A stretch of 64,000 nt of DNA from Tubulanus polymorphus (lineage: Eukaryota > Nemertea > Palaeonemertea > Tubulaniformes > Tubulanidae), in NCBI RefSeq assembly GCF_964204645.1, contig NC_134033.1, positions 60,001 through 124,000 on the forward strand. The letters are read 5' to 3'. Shown here in pieces: positions 27,390 to 40,605 of the stretch. The notes under the pieces are model-generated. The model saw only the letters and a list, made by a program, of their open reading frames with translations, did no database searches and was not told where the DNA came from. Positions within the stretch are counted from its first letter, which is position 1, and every line of letters starts with the position of its first letter. The position numbers were made by a program, and so were the translations under genes.

Positions 27390-30240
27390 TTGAATCCATC
27401 ATCTTTAGAACCAAAAGCAGCCAGAAAATTCTGTTTCTTTCCACCTATCTATTTGAAATCAGTTCAATACGCCTTTACTCATCTTTTCAGATTGAATCCA
27501 TCATCTTCAGAACCAAAAGCAGCCAGAAAATTCTTATTCTTTCCACCTATCTATTTGATATCAGTTCAATACACCCAAACCCATCAATTAAGTTATAATT
27601 CATCATCTTTAGAACCATATTTAGCTAGAAAAATCTGTATCTTTCAACCCATCTACACGAAATAAGTTCAGTTTACCTTAACCTATCATTTCGGATCGAG
27701 TCTATCATCTTCAGAACCAAATGCAGCCAGAAAATTCTGATTCTTTCCACCTATCTATTTTAAATCAGTTCAATACGCCTTTACTCATCTTTTCAGATTA
27801 AATCCATCATCTTTAGAACCAAATGCAGCCAGAAAATTCTGATTCTTTCCACCTATCTATTTTAAATCAGTTCAATACGCCTTTACTCATCTTTTCAGAT
27901 TGAATCCATCATCTTTAGAACCAAAAGCAGCCAGAAAATTCTGTTTCTTTCCACCTATCTATTTGAAATCAGTTCAATACGCCTTTACTCATCTTTTCAG
28001 ATTGAATCCATCATCTTCAGAACCAAAAGCAGCCAGAAAATTCTTATTCTTTCCACCTATCTATTTGATATCAGTTCAATACACCCAAACCCATCAATTA
28101 AGTTATAATTCATCATCTTTAGAACCATATTTAGCTAGAAAAATCTGTATCTTTCAACCCATCTACTCGAAATAAGTTCAGTTTACCTTAACCTATCATT
28201 TCGGATCGAGTCTATCATCTTCAGAACCAAATGCAGCCAGAAAATTCTGATTCTTTCCACCTATCTATTTTAAATCAGTTCAATACGCCTTTACTCATCT
28301 TTTCAGATTGAATCCATCATCTTTAGAACCAAAAGCAGCCAGAAAATTCTGTTTCTTTCCACCTATCTATTTGAAATCAGTTCAATACGCCTTTACTCAT
28401 CTTTTCAGATTGAATCCATCATCTTCAGAACCAAAAGCAGCCAGAAAATTCTTATTCTTTCCACCTATCTATTTGATATCAGTTCAATACACCCAAACCC
28501 ATCAATTAAGTTATAATTCATCATCTTTAGAACCATATTTAGCTAGAAAAATCTGTATCTTTCAACCCATCTACTCGAAATAAGTTCAGTTTACCTTAAC
28601 CTATCATTTCGGATCGAGTCTATCATCTTCAGAACCAAATGCAGCCAGAAAATTCTGATTCTTTCCACCTATCTATTTTAAATCAGTTCAATACGCCTTT
28701 ACTCATCTTTTCAGATTAAATCCATCATCTTTAGAACCAAATGCAGCCAGAAAATTCTGATTCTTTCCACCTATCTATTTTAAATCAGTTCAATACGCCT
28801 TTACTCATCTTTTCAGATTGAATCCATCATCTTTAGAACCAAAAGCAGCCAGAAAATTCTGTTTCTTTCCACCTATCTATTTGAAATCAGTTCAATACGC
28901 CTTTACTCATCTTTTCAGATTGAATCCATCATCTTCAGAACCAAAAGCAGCCAGAAAATTCTTATTCTTTCCACCTATCTATTTGATATCAGTTCAATAC
29001 ACCCAAACCCATCAATTAAGTTATAATTCATCATCTTTAGAACCATATTTAGCTAGAAAAATCTGTATCTTTCAACCCATCTACTCGAAATAAGTTCAGT
29101 TTACCTTAACCTATCATTTCGGATCGAGTCTATCATCTTCAGAACCAAATGCAGCCAGAAAATTCTGATTCTTTCCACCTATCTATTTTAAATCAGTTCA
29201 ATACGCCTTTACTCATCTTTTCAGATTGAATCCATCATCTTTAGAACCAAAAGCAGCCAGAAAATTCTGTTTCTTTCCACCTATCTATTTGAAATCAGTT
29301 CAATACGCCTTTACTCATCTTTTCAGATTGAATCCATCATCTTCAGAACCAAAAGCAGCCAGAAAATTCTTATTCTTTCCACCTATCTATTTGATATCAG
29401 TTCAATACACCCAAACCCATCAATTAAGTTATAATTCATCATCTTTAGAACCATATTTAGCTAGAAAAATCTGTATCTTTCAACCCATCTACTCGAAATA
29501 AGTTCAGTTTACCTTAACCTATCATTTCGGATCGAGTCTATCATCTTCAGAACCAAATGCAGCCAGAAAATTCTGATTCTTTCCACCTATCTATTTTAAA
29601 TCAGTTCAATACGCCTTTACTCATCTTTTCAGATTAAATCCATCATCTTTAGAACCAAATGCAGCCAGAAAATTCTGATTCTTTCCACCTATCTATTTTA
29701 AATCAGTTCAATACGCCTTTACTCATCTTTTCAGATTGAATCCATCATCTTTAGAACCAAAAGCAGCCAGAAAATTCTGTTTCTTTCCACCTATCTATTT
29801 GAAATCAGTTCAATACGCCTTTACTCATCTTTTCAGATTGAATCCATCATCTTCAGAACCAAAAGCAGCCAGAAAATTCTTATTCTTTCCACCTATCTAT
29901 TTGATATCAGTTCAATACACCCAAACCCATCAATTAAGTTATAATTCATCATCTTTAGAACCATATTTAGCTAGAAAAATCTGTATCTTTCAACCCATCT
30001 ACTCGAAATAAGTTCAGTTTACCTTAACCTATCATTTCGGATCGAGTCTATCATCTTCAGAACCAAATGCAGCCAGAAAATTCTGATTCTTTCCACCTAT
30101 CTATTTTAAATCAGTTCAATACGCCTTTACTCATCTTTTCAGATTAAATCCATCATCTTTAGAACCAAATGCAGCCAGAAAATTCTGATTCTTTCCACCT
30201 ATCTATTTTAAATCAGTTCAATACGCCTTTACTCATCTTT
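27390..30240. repeat. 918-bp (9-mer) higher-order repeat, about three units
   Basis: Equivalent monomers start at 27390, 28308 and 29226, and at 27900, 28818 and 29736, each set 918 bp apart. Spacing alternates 510 and 408 bp, so the unit is a 5-mer plus a 4-mer, each with one D-E pair. The marker CAGATTAAATCC recurs at 27798, 28716 and 29634, then after only 510 bp at 30144, where the regular domain ends. One private change, TCTACACGAAAT near 27654, marks the first unit. Confidence 0.9.
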
Positions 30241-33200
30241 TCAGATTGAATCCATCATCTTCAGAACCAAAAGCAGCCAGAAAATTCATATTCTTTCCAC
30301 CTATCTATTTGATATCAGTTCAATACACCCAAACCCATCAATTAAGATAGAATTCATCATCTTTAGAACCATATTTAGCTAGAAAAATCTGTATCTTTCA
30401 ACCCATCTACTCGAAATAAGTTCAGTTTACCTTAACCTATCATTTCGGATCGAGTCTATCATCTTCAGAACCAAATGCAGCCAGAAAATTCTGATTCTTT
30501 CCACCTATCTATTTTAAATCAGTTCAATACGCCTTTACTCATCTTTTCAGATTGAATCCATCATCTTTAGAACCAAAAGCAGCCAGAAAATTCTGTTTCT
30601 TTCCACCTATCTATTTGAAATCAGTTCAATACGCCTTTACTCATCTTTACAGATTGAATCCATCATCTTTAGAACCAAGAGCAGCCAGAAAATTCTGTTT
30701 CTTTCCACCTATCTATTTGAAATCAGTTCAATGCGCCTTAACCCATCTTTTCAGATTGATTCCATCATCTTCAGAACACAAAGCAGCCAGAAAATTCTTA
30801 TTCTTTCCACCTATTTATTTTAAATCAGTTCAATAAGCCTTAACCCATCTTTTCAGATTGAATCCATCATCATCTTTAGAACCAAAAGCAGCCAGAAAAT
30901 TCTGTTTCTTTCCACCTATCTATTTGAAATCAGTTCAATACGCCTTTACTCATCTTTTCAGATTGAATCCATCATTTTCAGAACCAAAAGCAGCCAGAAA
31001 ATTCTTATTCTTTCCACCTATCTATTTGATATCAGTTCAATACACCCAAACCCATCAATTAAGATAGAATTCATCATCTTTAGAACCATATTTAGCTAGA
31101 AAAATCTGTATCTTTCAACCCATCTACTCGAAATAAGTTCAGTTTACCTTAACCTATCATTTCGGATCGAGTCTATCATCTTCAGAACCAAATGCAGCCA
31201 GAAAATTCTGATTCTTTCCACCTATCTATTTTAAATCAGTTCAATACGCCTTTACTCATCTTTTCAGATTGAATCCATCATCTTTAGAACCAAAAGCAGC
31301 CAGAAAATTCTGTTTCTTTCCACCTATCTATTTGAAATCAGTTCAATACGCCTTTACTCATCTTTTCAGATTGAATCCATCATCTTTAGAACCAAAAGCA
31401 GCCAGAAAATTCTGTTTCTTTCCACCTATCTATTTGAAATCAGTTCAATACGCCTTTACTCATCTTTTCAGAGTGAATCCATCATCTTTAGAACCAAAAG
31501 CAGCCAGAAAATTCTGTTTCTTTCCACCTATCTATTTGAAATCAGTTCAATACGCCTTTACTCATCTTTTCAGATTGAATCCATCATCTTCAGAACCAAA
31601 AGCAGCCAGAAAATTCTTATTCTTTCCACCTATCTATTTGATATCAGTTCAATACACCCAAACCCATCAATTAAGTTATAATTCATCATCTTTAGAACCA
31701 TATTTAGCTAGAAAAATCTGTATCTTTCAACCCATCTACTCGAAATAAGTTCAGTTTACCTTAACCTATCATTTCGGATCGAGTCTATCATCTTCAGAAC
31801 CAAATGCAGCCAGAAAATTCTGATTCTTTCCACCTATCTATTTGAAATCAGTTCAATACGCCTTAACCCATCTTTTCAGATTGAATCCATCAACTTCAGA
31901 AGCATAAGTAGTCAGAAAATTCTTAATCTTTCAACCAATCTATTAAAAATCAGTTCTGTACATCCTAACCCATCAATTAAGATAGAATTCATCATCTTTA
32001 GAACCATATTTAGCTAGAAAAATCTGTATCTTTCAACCCATCTACTCGAAATAAGTTCAGTTTACCTTAACCTATCATTTCGGATCGAGTCTATCATCTT
32101 CAGAACCAAATGCAGCCAGAAAATTCTGATTCTTTCCACCTATCTATTTTAAATCAGTTCAATACGCCTTTACTCATCTTTTCAGATTAAATCCATCATC
32201 TTTAGAACCAAAAGCAGCCAGAAAATTCTGTTTCTTTCCACCTATCTATTTGAAATCAGTTCAATACGCCTTTACTCATCTTTTCAGATTGAATCCATCA
32301 TCTTCAGAACCAAAAGCAGCCAGAAAATTCTTATTCTTTCCACCTATCTATTTGATATCAGTTCAATACACCCAAACCCATCAATTAAGATAGAATTCAT
32401 CATCTTTAGAACCATATTTAGCTAGAAAAATCTGTATCTTTCACTCGAAATAAGTTCAGTTTACCTTAACCTATCATTTCGGATCGAGTCTATCATCTTC
32501 AGAACCAAATGCAGCCAGAAAATTCTGTTTCTTTCCACCTATCTATTTGAAATCAGTTCAATACGCCTTTACTCATCTTTTCAGATTGAATCCATCATCT
32601 TTAGAACCAAAAGCAGCCAGAAAATTCTGTTTCTTTCCACCTATCTATTTGAAATCAGTTCAATACGCCTTTACTCATCTTTTCAGATTGAATCCATCAT
32701 CTTCAGAACCAAAAGCAGCCAGAAAATTCTTATTCTTTCCACCTATCTATTTGATATCAGTTCAATACACCCAAACCCATCAATTAAGTTATAATTCATC
32801 ATCTTTAGAACCATATTTAGCTAGAAAAATCTGTATCTTTCAACCCATCTACTCGAAATAAGTTCAGTTTACCTTAACCTATCATTTCGGATCGAGTCTA
32901 TCATCTTCAGAACCAAATGCAGCCAGAAAATTCTGATTCTTTCCACCTATCTATTTTAAATCAGTTCAATACGCCTTTACTCATCTTTTCAGATTAAATC
33001 CATCATCTTTAGAACCAAATGCAGCCAGAAAATTCTGATTCTTTCCACCTATCTATTTTAAATCAGTTCAATACGCCTTTACTCATCTTTTCAGATTGAA
33101 TCCATCATCTTCAGAACCAAAAGCAGCCAGAAAATTCATATTCTTTCCACCTATCTATTTGATATCAGTTCAATACACCCAAACCCATCAATTAAGATAG

Positions 33201-36200
33201 AATTCATCATCTTTAGAACCATATTTAGCTAGAAAAATCTGTATCTTTCAACCCATCTACTCGAAATAAGTTCAGTTTACCTTAACCTATCATTTCGGAT
33301 CGAGTCTATCATCTTCAGAACCAAATGCAGCCAGAAAATTCTGATTCTTTCCACCTATCTATTTTAAATCAGTTCAATACGCCTTTACTCATCTTTTCAG
33401 ATTGAATCCATCATCTTTAGAACCAAAAGCAGCCAGAAAATTCTGTTTCTTTCCACCTATCTATTTGAAATCAGTTCAATACGCCTTTACTCATCTTTTC
33501 AGATTGAATCCATCATCTTTAGAACCAAGAGCAGCCAGAAAATTCTGTTTCTTTCCACCTATCTATTTGAAATCAGTTCAATGCGCCTTAACCCATCTTT
33601 TCAGATTGATTCCATCATCTTCAGAACACAAAGCAGCCAGAAAATTCTTATTCTTTCCACCTATTTATTTTAAATCAGTTCAATAAGCCTTAACCCATCT
33701 TTTCAGATTGAATCCATCATCATCTTTAGAACCAAAAGCAGCCAGAAAATTCTGATTCTTTCCACCTATCTATTTGAAATCAGTTCAATACGCCTTTACT
33801 CATCTTTTCAGATTGAATCCATCATCTTCAGAACCAAAAGCAGCCAGAAAATTCTTATTCTTTCCACCTATCTATTTGATATCAGTTCAATACACCCAAA
33901 CCCATCAATTAAGATAGAATTCATCATCTTTAGAACCATATTTAGCTAGAAAAATCTGTATCTTTCAACCCATCAACTCGAAATAAGTTCAGTTTACCTT
34001 AACCTATCATTTCGGATCGAGTCTATCATCTTCAGAACCAAATGCAGCCAGAAAATTCTGATTCTTTCCACCTATCTATTTTAAATCAGTTCAATACGCC
34101 TTTACTCATCTTTTCAGATTGAATCCATCATCTTTAGAACCAAAAGCAGCCAGAAAATTCTGTTTCTTTCCACCTATCTATTTGAAATCAGTTCAATACG
34201 CCTTTACTCATCTTTTCAGATTGAATCCATCATCTTTAGAACCAAAAGCAGCCAGAAAATTCTGTTTCTTTCCACCTATCTATTTGAAATCAGTTCAATA
34301 CGCCTTTACTCATCTTTTCAGATTGAATCCATCATCTTCAGAACCAAAAGCAGCCAGAAAATTCTTATTCTTTCCACCTATCTATTTGATATCAGTTCAA
34401 TACACCCAAACCCATCAATTAAGTTATAATTCATCATCTTTAGAACCATATTTAGCTAGAAAAATCTGTATCTTTCAACCCATCTACTCGAAATAAGTTC
34501 AGTTTACCTTAACCTATCATTTCGGATCGAGTCTATCATCTTCAGAACCAAATGCAGCCAGAAAATTCTGATTCTTTCCACCTATCTATTTGAAATCAGT
34601 TCAATACGCCTTAACCCATCTTTTCAGATTGAATCCATCAACTTCAGAAGCATAAGTAGTCAGAAAATTCTTAATCTTTCAACCAATCTATTAAAAATCA
34701 GTTCTGTACATCCTAACCCGTCAATTAAGATAGAATTCATCATCTTTAGAACCATATTTAGCTAGAAAAATCTGTATCTTTCAACCCATCTACTCGAAAT
34801 AAGTTCAGTTTACCTTAACCTATCATTTCGGATCGAGTCTATCATCTTCAGAACCAAATGCAGCCAGAAAATTCTGATTCTTTCCACCTATCTATTTTAA
34901 ATCAGTTCAATACGCCTTTACTCATCTTTTCAGATTAAATCCATCATCTTTAGAACCAAAAGCAGCCAGAAAATTCTGTTTCTTTCCACCTATCTATTTG
35001 AAATCAGTTCAATACGCCTTTACTCATCTTTTCAGATTGAATCCATCATCTTCAGAACCAAAAGCAGCCAGAAAATTCTTATTCTTTCCACCTATCTATT
35101 TGATATCAGTTCAATACACCCAAACCCATCAATTAAGATAGAATTCATCATCTTTAGAACCATATTTAGCTAGAAAAATCTGTATCTTTCACTCGTAATA
35201 AGTTCAGTTTACCTTAACCTATCATTTCGGATCGAGTCTATCATCTTCAGAACCAAATGCAGCCAGAAAATTCTGTTTCTTTCCACCTATCTATTTGAAA
35301 TCAGTTCAATACGCCTTTACTCATCTTTTCAGATTGAATCCATCATCTTTAGAACCAAAAGCAGCCAGAAAATTCTGTTTCTTTCCACCTATCTATTTGA
35401 AATCAGTTCAATAAGCCTTAACCCATCTTTTCACATTGATCCATCATCTTTAGAAACAAAAGCAGCCAGAAAATTCGGTTTCTTTCCACCTATCTATTTG
35501 AAATCAGTTCAATACGCCCTAACCCATCTTTTCAGATTGAATCCATCATCTTTAGAACCAAAAGAAGCCAGAAAAGTCTGTTTCTTTCCACCTATCTATT
35601 TGAAATCAGTTCAATACGCCTTTACTCATCTTTTCAGATTGAATCCATCATCTTTAGAACCAAGAGCAGCCAGAAAATTCTGTTTCTTTCCACCTATCTA
35701 TTTGAAATCAGTTCAATGCGCCTTAACCCATCTTTTCAGATTGATTCCATCATCTTCAGAACCAAAAGCAGCCAGAAAATTCTTATTCTTTCCACCTATT
35801 TATTTGAAATCAGTTCAATAAGCCTTAACCCATCTTTTCAGATTGAATCCATCATCATCTTTAGAACCAAAAGCAGCCAGAAAATTCTGTTTCTTTCCAC
35901 CTATCTATTTGAAATCAGTTCAATACGCCTTTACTCATCTTTTCAGATTGAATCCATCATCTTCAGAACCAAAAGCAGCCAGAAAATTCTTATTCTTTCC
36001 ACCTATCTATTTGATATCAGTTCAATACACCCAAACCCATCAATTAAGATAGAATTCATCATCTTTAGAACCATATTTAGCTAGAAAAATCTGTATCTTT
36101 CAACCCATCAACTCGAAATAAGTTCAGTTTACCTTAACCTATCATTTCGGATCGAGTCTATCATCTTCAGAACCAAATGCAGCCAGAAAATTCTGATTCT

Positions 36201-37310
36201 TTCCACCTATCTATTTGAAATCAGTTCAATACGCCTTTACTCATCTTTTCAGATTGAATCCATCATCTTTAGAACCAAAAGCAGCCAGAAAATTCTGTTT
36301 CTTTCCACCTATCTATTTGAAATCAGTTCAATACGCCTTTACTCATCTTTTCAGATTGAATCCATCATCTTTAGAACCAAAAGCAGCCAGAAAATTCTGT
36401 TTCTTTCCACCTATCTATTTGAAATCAGTTCAATACGCCTTTACTCATCTTTTCAGATTGAATCCATCATCTTCAGAACCAAAAGCAGCCAGAAAATTCT
36501 TATTCTTTCCACCTATCTATTTGATATCAGTTCAATACACCCAAACCCATCAATTAAGTTATAATTCATCGTCTTTAGAACCATATTTAGCTAGAAAAAT
36601 CTGTATCTTTCAACCCATCAACTCGAAATAAGTTCAGTTTACCTTAACCTATCATTTCGGATCGAGTCTATCATCTTCAGAACCAAATGCAGCCAGAAAA
36701 TTCTGATTCTTTCCACCTATCTATTTTAAATCAGTTCAATACGCCTTTACTCATCTTTTCAGATTGAATCCATCATCTTTAGAACCAAAAGCAGCCAGAA
36801 AATTCTGTTTCTTTCCACCTATCTATTTGAAATCAGTTCAATACGCCTTTACTCATCTTTTCAGATTGAATCCATCATCTTCAGAACCAAAAGCAGCCAG
36901 AAAATTCTTATTCTTTCCACCTATCTATTTGATATCAGTTCAATACACCCAAACCCATCAATTAAGTTATAATTCATCATCTTTAGAACCATATTTAGCT
37001 AGAAAAATCTGTATCTTTCAACCCATCTACTCGAAATAAGTTCAGTTTACCTTAACCTATCATTTCGGATCGAGTCTATCATCTTCAGAACCAAATGCAG
37101 CCAGAAAATTCTGATTCTTTCCACCTATCTATTTGAAATCAGTTCAATACGCCTTAACCCATCTTTTCAGATTGAATCCATCAACTTCAGAAGCATAAGT
37201 AGTCAGAAAATTCTTAATCTTTCAACCAATCTATTAAAAATCAGTTCTGTACATCCTAACCCATCAATTAAGATAGAACTCATCATCTTTAGAACCATAT
37301 TTAGCTAGAA
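28540..37310. repeat. Second large tandem duplication, unit 1 (about 8.77 kb)
   Basis: This unit matches the next block at an offset of 8762 bp up to about 35190 and 8771 bp after it. Anchors are 28818 to 37580, 30552 to 39314, 31269 to 40031, 33402 to 42164 (8762) and 35498 to 44269, 36215 to 44986, 36764 to 45535 (8771). The 9-base change of offset is a 9-bp deletion at 35190 that its partner lacks. Private single-base changes include TTTACAGATTG near 30650, CATCATTTTCAG near 30975, CAGAGTGAATCC near 31471 and AACCCGTCAATT near 34719. Confidence 0.9.
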
Positions 37311-39582
37311 AAATCTGTATCTTTCAACCCATCTACTCGAAATAAGTTCAGTTTACCTTAACCTATCATTTCGGATCGAGTCTATCATCTTCAGAACCAA
37401 ATGCAGCCAGAAAATTCTGATTCTTTCCACCTATCTATTTTAAATCAGTTCAATACGCCTTTACTCATCTTTTCAGATTAAATCCATCATCTTTAGAACC
37501 AAATGCAGCCAGAAAATTCTGATTCTTTCCACCTATCTATTTTAAATCAGTTCAATACGCCTTTACTCATCTTTTCAGATTGAATCCATCATCTTTAGAA
37601 CCAAAAGCAGCCAGAAAATTCTGTTTCTTTCCACCTATCTATTTGAAATCAGTTCAATACGCCTTTACTCATCTTTTCAGATTGAATCCATCATCTTCAG
37701 AACCAAAAGCAGCCAGAAAATTCTTATTCTTTCCACCTATCTATTTGATATCAGTTCAATACACCCAAACCCATCAATTAAGTTATAATTCATCATCTTT
37801 AGAACCATATTTAGCTAGAAAAATCTGTATCTTTCAACCCATCTACTCGAAATAAGTTCAGTTTACCTTAACCTATCATTTCGGATCGAGTCTATCATCT
37901 TCAGAACCAAATGCAGCCAGAAAATTCTGATTCTTTCCACCTATCTATTTTAAATCAGTTCAATACGCCTTTACTCATCTTTTCAGATTGAATCCATCAT
38001 CTTTAGAACCAAAAGCAGCCAGAAAATTCTGTTTCTTTCCACCTATCTATTTGAAATCAGTTCAATACGCCTTTACTCATCTTTTCAGATTGAATCCATC
38101 ATCTTCAGAACCAAAAGCAGCCAGAAAATTCTTATTCTTTCCACCTATCTATTTGATATCAGTTCAATACACCCAAACCCATCAATTAAGTTATAATTCA
38201 TCATCTTTAGAACCATATTTAGCTAGAAAAATCTGTATCTTTCAACCCATCTACTCGAAATAAGTTCAGTTTACCTTAACCTATCATTTCGGATCGAGTC
38301 TATCATCTTCAGAACCAAATGCAGCCAGAAAATTCTGATTCTTTCCACCTATCTATTTTAAATCAGTTCAATACGCCTTTACTCATCTTTTCAGATTAAA
38401 TCCATCATCTTTAGAACCAAATGCAGCCAGAAAATTCTGATTCTTTCCACCTATCTATTTTAAATCAGTTCAATACGCCTTTACTCATCTTTTCAGATTG
38501 AATCCATCATCTTTAGAACCAAAAGCAGCCAGAAAATTCTGTTTCTTTCCACCTATCTATTTGAAATCAGTTCAATACGCCTTTACTCATCTTTTGAGAT
38601 TGAATCCATCATCTTCAGAACCAAAAGCAGCCAGAAAATTCTTATTCTTTCCACCTATCTATTTGATATCAGTTCAATACACCCAAACCCATCAATTAAG
38701 TTATAATTCATCATCTTTAGAACCATATTTAGCTAGAAAAATCTGTATCTTTCAACCCATCTACTCGAAATAAGTTCAGTTTACCTTAACCTATCATTTC
38801 GGATCGAGTCTATCATCTTCAGAACCAAATGCAGCCAGAAAATTCTGATTCTTTCCACCTATCTATTTTAAATCAGTTCAATACGCCTTTACTCATCTTT
38901 TCAGATTAAATCCATCATCTTTAGAACCAAATGCAGCCAGAAAATTCTGATTCTTTCCACCTATCTATTTTAAATCAGTTCAATACGCCTTTACTCATCT
39001 TTTCAGATTGAATCCATCATCTTCAGAACCAAAAGCAGCCAGAAAATTCATATTCTTTCCACCTATCTATTTGATATCAGTTCAATACACCCAAACCCAT
39101 CAATTAAGATAGAATTCATCATCTTTAGAACCATATTTAGCTAGAAAAATCTGTATCTTTCAACCCATCTACTCGAAATAAGTTCAGTTTACCTTAACCT
39201 ATCATTTCGGATCGAGTCTATCATCTTCAGAACCAAATGCAGCCAGAAAATTCTGATTCTTTCCACCTATCTATTTTAAATCAGTTCAATACGCCTTTAC
39301 TCATCTTTTCAGATTGAATCCATCATCTTTAGAACCAAAAGCAGCCAGAAAATTCTGTTTCTTTCCACCTATCTATTTGAAATCAGTTCAATACGCCTTT
39401 ACTCATCTTTTCAGATTGAATCCATCATCTTTAGAACCAAGAGCAGCCAGAAAATTCTGTTTCTTTCCACCTATCTATTTGAAATCAGTTCAATGCGCCT
39501 TAACCCATCTTTTCAGATTGATTCCATCATCTTCAGAACACAAAGCAGCCAGAAAATTCTTATTCTTTCCACCTATTTATTT

Positions 39583-39687
39583 TAAATCAGTTCAATAAGC
39601 CTTAACCCATCTTTTCAGATTGAATCCATCATCATCTTTAGAACCAAAAGCAGCCAGAAAATTCTGTTTCTTTCCACCTATCTATTT
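39583..39687 (+). repeat. Exemplar of long monomer type I (105 bp)
   Basis: This monomer reads CCATCATCATCTTTAG, one extra TCA triplet relative to type A, giving 105 bp. The gain fits replication slippage in the CATCAT stretch. Because the change is three bases, it keeps any overlapping reading frame and adds one serine codon. Other copies lie near 1587, 5155, 10971, 16577, 24537, 26477, 26993, 30872, 33718, 35857, 42484, 44628, 49014, 49935, 52283, 53204 and 55756. The shared triplet marks related higher-order units. Confidence 0.9.
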
Positions 39688-40095
39688 GAAATCAGTTCAA
39701 TACGCCTTTACTCATCTTTTCAGATTGAATCCATCATCTTCAGAACCAAAAGCAGCCAGAAAATTCTTATTCTTTCCACCTATCTATTTGATATCAGTTC
39801 AATACACCCAAACCCATCAATTAAGATAGAATTCATCATCTTTAGAACCATATTTAGCTAGAAAAATCTGTATCTTTCAACCCATCAACTCGAAATAAGT
39901 TCAGTTTACCTTAACCTATCAGTTCGGATCGAGTCTATCATCTTCAGAACCAAATGCAGCCAGAAAATTCTGATTCTTTCCACCTATCTATTTTAAATCA
40001 GTTCAATACGCCTTTACTCATCTTTTCAGATTGAATCCATCATCTTTAGAACCAAAAGCAGCCAGAAAATTCTGTTTCTTTCCACCTATCTATTT

Positions 40096-40197
40096 GAAAT
40101 CAGTTCAATACGCCTTTACTCATCTTTTCAGATTGAATCCATCATCTTTAGAACCAAAAGCAGCCAGAAAATTCTGTTTCTTTCCACCTATCTATTT
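40096..40197 (+). repeat. Exemplar of ordinary monomer (type A, 102 bp)
   Basis: This copy represents the most frequent monomer. In order it has GAAATCAGTTCAATACGCC, a pyrimidine-rich stretch ending TCATCTTTTCAG, ATTGAATCCATCATC, a T or C switch in CTT(T/C)AGAACC, CAGCCAGAAAATTCT, and a terminal pyrimidine-rich CTTTCCACCTATCTATTT. Common sub-variants differ at a few positions: CCTTTACTC or CCTTAACCC; TTAGAACC or TCAGAACC; TTCTG or TTCTTA before the final tract; CTATCTATTTG or CTATTTATTTT at the junction; and ATTGAATCC or ATTGATTCC. Successive copies are often identical or differ by a few bases. The phase chosen, starting at GAAATCAG, is arbitrary. Confidence 0.95.
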
Positions 40198-40401
40198 GAA
40201 ATCAGTTCAATACGCCTTTACTCATCTTTTCAGATTGAATCCATCATCTTTAGAACCAAAAGCAGCCAGAAAATTCTGTTTCTTTCCACCTATCTATTTG
40301 AAATCAGTTCAATACGCCTTTACTCATCTTTTCAGATTGAATCCATCATCTTCAGAACCAAAAGCAGCCAGAAAATTCTTATTCTTTCCACCTATCTATT
40401 T

Positions 40402-40503
40402 GATATCAGTTCAATACACCCAAACCCATCAATTAAGTTATAATTCATCATCTTTAGAACCATATTTAGCTAGAAAAATCTGTATCTTTCAACCCATCTA
40501 CTC
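40402..40503 (+). repeat. Exemplar of diverged monomer type D (102 bp)
   Basis: Type D begins GATATCAGTTCAATACACCC and has CCATCAATTAAG where type A has TCATCTTTTCAG. It continues CCATATTTAGCTAG in place of CCAAAAGCAGCCAG and ends CCCATCTACTC. By hand alignment it differs from the type A exemplar at about 22 of 102 positions with no gap. Two versions occur: AAGATAGAATTC, which carries an EcoRI site, and AAGTTATAATTC, which does not. Type D is almost always followed directly by type E. It recurs roughly every 4-5 monomers across much of the window and so defines most of the higher-order units. Confidence 0.93.
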
Positions 40504-40605
40504 GAAATAAGTTCAGTTTACCTTAACCTATCATTTCGGATCGAGTCTATCATCTTCAGAACCAAATGCAGCCAGAAAATTCTGATTCTTTCCACCTATC
40601 TATTT
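40504..40605 (+). repeat. Exemplar of diverged monomer type E (102 bp)
   Basis: Type E follows type D. It starts GAAATAAGTTCAGTTTACC, then has CATTTCGGATCGAGTC where type A has CATCTTTTCAGATTG, and CCAAATGCAGCC near its middle. It differs from the type A exemplar at about 16 of 102 positions. Its second half is nearly type A, so it looks like a diverged front joined to a homogenised back. An older-looking version with GAAATCAGTTCAG, TTATCCTATC and TTTCAGATCGAG appears near 630-660, 2761-2810, 14187-14230 and repeatedly after 58021. Confidence 0.92.

Noticed and set aside
31269-31748. Longest + strand ORF (159 codons) and its near-copy at 40031-40510 as a protein gene
   Set aside because: It starts at TTG, not ATG, and consists only of 34-codon satellite units. 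It ends where a type D-E pair brings a stop. The same DNA is open in another frame elsewhere. No promoter, ribosome-binding site or unique sequence accompanies it.
40096-40197. Minus-strand reading with a plausible short peptide ending FNLKRWVKAY
   Set aside because: Each monomer has TAG and TGA in this frame, so no run exceeds about 30 codons, and D and E monomers change the sequence. A decayed exon origin cannot be excluded but has no support here.
40096-40197. Origin of the 102-bp unit from a smaller internal repeat (CATCTTTTCAGA and CATCTTCAGAAC)
   Set aside because: The similarity covers about ten bases and does not extend to the rest of the monomer, so it may be chance in a low-complexity C/T-rich sequence.
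40530-40550. CENP-B box in type E (TTTCGGATCGAG)
   Set aside because: It shares only TTCG with the 17-bp box consensus, and the later required A and CGGG do not line up.
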